NCBI RefSeq assembly: GCF_035989285.1
Contig: NZ_CP108513.1
Location: 1,302,001-1,366,000 of the forward strand
DNA from: Streptomyces sp. NBC_01235
Lineage (GTDB): Bacteria; Actinomycetota; Actinomycetes; Streptomycetales; Streptomycetaceae
Direction: 5' to 3'
Length of the DNA stretch: 64,000 nucleotides
Below are positions 63,619-64,000 of the stretch, piece by piece. Position 1 is the first letter of the stretch. Every line of letters begins with the position of its first letter. The notes beneath the pieces are model-generated. The model was not told the origin of the DNA, ran no database searches, and saw only the letters and a list, made by a program, of their open reading frames with translations. The position numbers and the translations under genes are program-made.

Positions 63619-63804
63619 GTCAGGACAGCAAAGTCCACGAACTTCAGAGATACATCAAAGTCCGCTCAGAGCACGATCGGAAAAGGAACCGAGGGATCAT
63701 CCCTGTGCCATCATGACGAGGACAGCAGGTGATCCCGTCTTCCTCGATTCCGCGGGCAGATCTCGACAACAATGGGTTCTTACCGACTTCATGGTGCGCA
63801 CACG

Positions 63805-64000
63805 ATGAACCAGAGCGACACGTCCTCGAAAACGACCGTGCTCGTAGTGGAGGACGAGTCCAGCATCGCCTCCATGCTCACCATGGCGTTGCAGTTCCTC
63901 GGATTCGAGGTGATCACCGCCGGCCGGGGGGGCGAGGCTCTCGCCCTGGCGGCCGACCGTGCCCCGAACGTCGTACTGCTCGATGTCGTCCTTCCCGACA
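63805..64000 (+). CDS. Response regulator, N-terminus (cut by window)
   Basis: The first 65 residues of a receiver domain: TVLVVEDESSIASMLTMALQ (acidic pair Glu16/Asp17), then NVVLLDVVLPD with phosphoacceptor Asp60. The output domain lies outside the window. ATG 63805 has no clear ribosome site; an ATG at 63791 is out of frame. A sensor kinase is probably nearby downstream. Confidence 0.85.
   Translation, partial: MNQSDTSSKTTVLVVEDESSIASMLTMALQFLGFEVITAGRGGEALALAADRAPNVVLLDVVLPD

Overview
The window is high-GC DNA with Streptomyces-type gene content: MmyB-like XRE regulators, mycothiol-dependent enzymes, a SWIM protein, ALF repeats, a conservon-like P450, YjbQ and RarA. Codon use, GGAGG-type ribosome sites, GTG/TTG starts and a few apparent leaderless starts fit a Streptomyces chromosome. 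Gene content is mostly oxidoreductases, hydrolases and one-component regulators. There are many transposase scars and broken genes, as expected of a chromosome arm.

Layout. 1-5.1 kb: a P450 cut by the window edge, a zinc-ribbon protein, a DUF3533/YhgE-like membrane protein, a DEAD-box helicase and a cold-shock protein with a 23-bp palindrome in its leader. 5.6-6.6 kb: an IS982-family element with 20-bp inverted repeats. 7-18.6 kb: a SWIM protein, two tandem MmyB-like regulators, three aldo/keto reductases, a secreted flavodoxin, NAD(P)-dependent reductases and a broken MFS gene. Two intergenic regions here share an almost identical probable operator.

19.2-53.3 kb is a composite genomic island. 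Five copies of the 3' half of a CAT-anticodon tRNA (19537, 23998, 35675, 41119, 53270) are each embedded in a related noncoding module with flanking arm-type repeats, and they cut the region into four segments. No integrase remains. Cargo includes a 259-aa protein that reads as an H2A-like plus H2B-like histone-fold doublet, an ALF-repeat secreted protein, three related VapBC loci (one destroyed), LysR/M20 peptidase, IS110, Tn3 and IS5 remnants, SCO6745-type and mycothiol enzymes, a subtilase, a TetR-controlled hydrolase/SDR set with two copies of one promoter, an SDR-TetR operon, RarA, two MmcQ/YjbR proteins, an AraC regulator and a reductase/esterase group. Two module junctions truncate vapC2 and an ltrA-like gene.

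53.4-64 kb: YjbQ, an orphan leader-peptide ORF, IS630/IS5 remains, a GntR-FAD oxidase operon with a duplicated promoter, a carboxymuconolactone-decarboxylase homologue lacking its cysteines, an SDR divergent from a third MmyB regulator, transposase/recombinase debris, a PucR regulator and the start of a response regulator.

Recurring design: a regulator sits beside the small redox or hydrolase genes it probably controls (MmyB-AKR, TetR-hydrolase/SDR, SDR-TetR, LysR-M20, GntR-FAD oxidase). The most unusual single gene is the histone-doublet candidate at 19879-20658.
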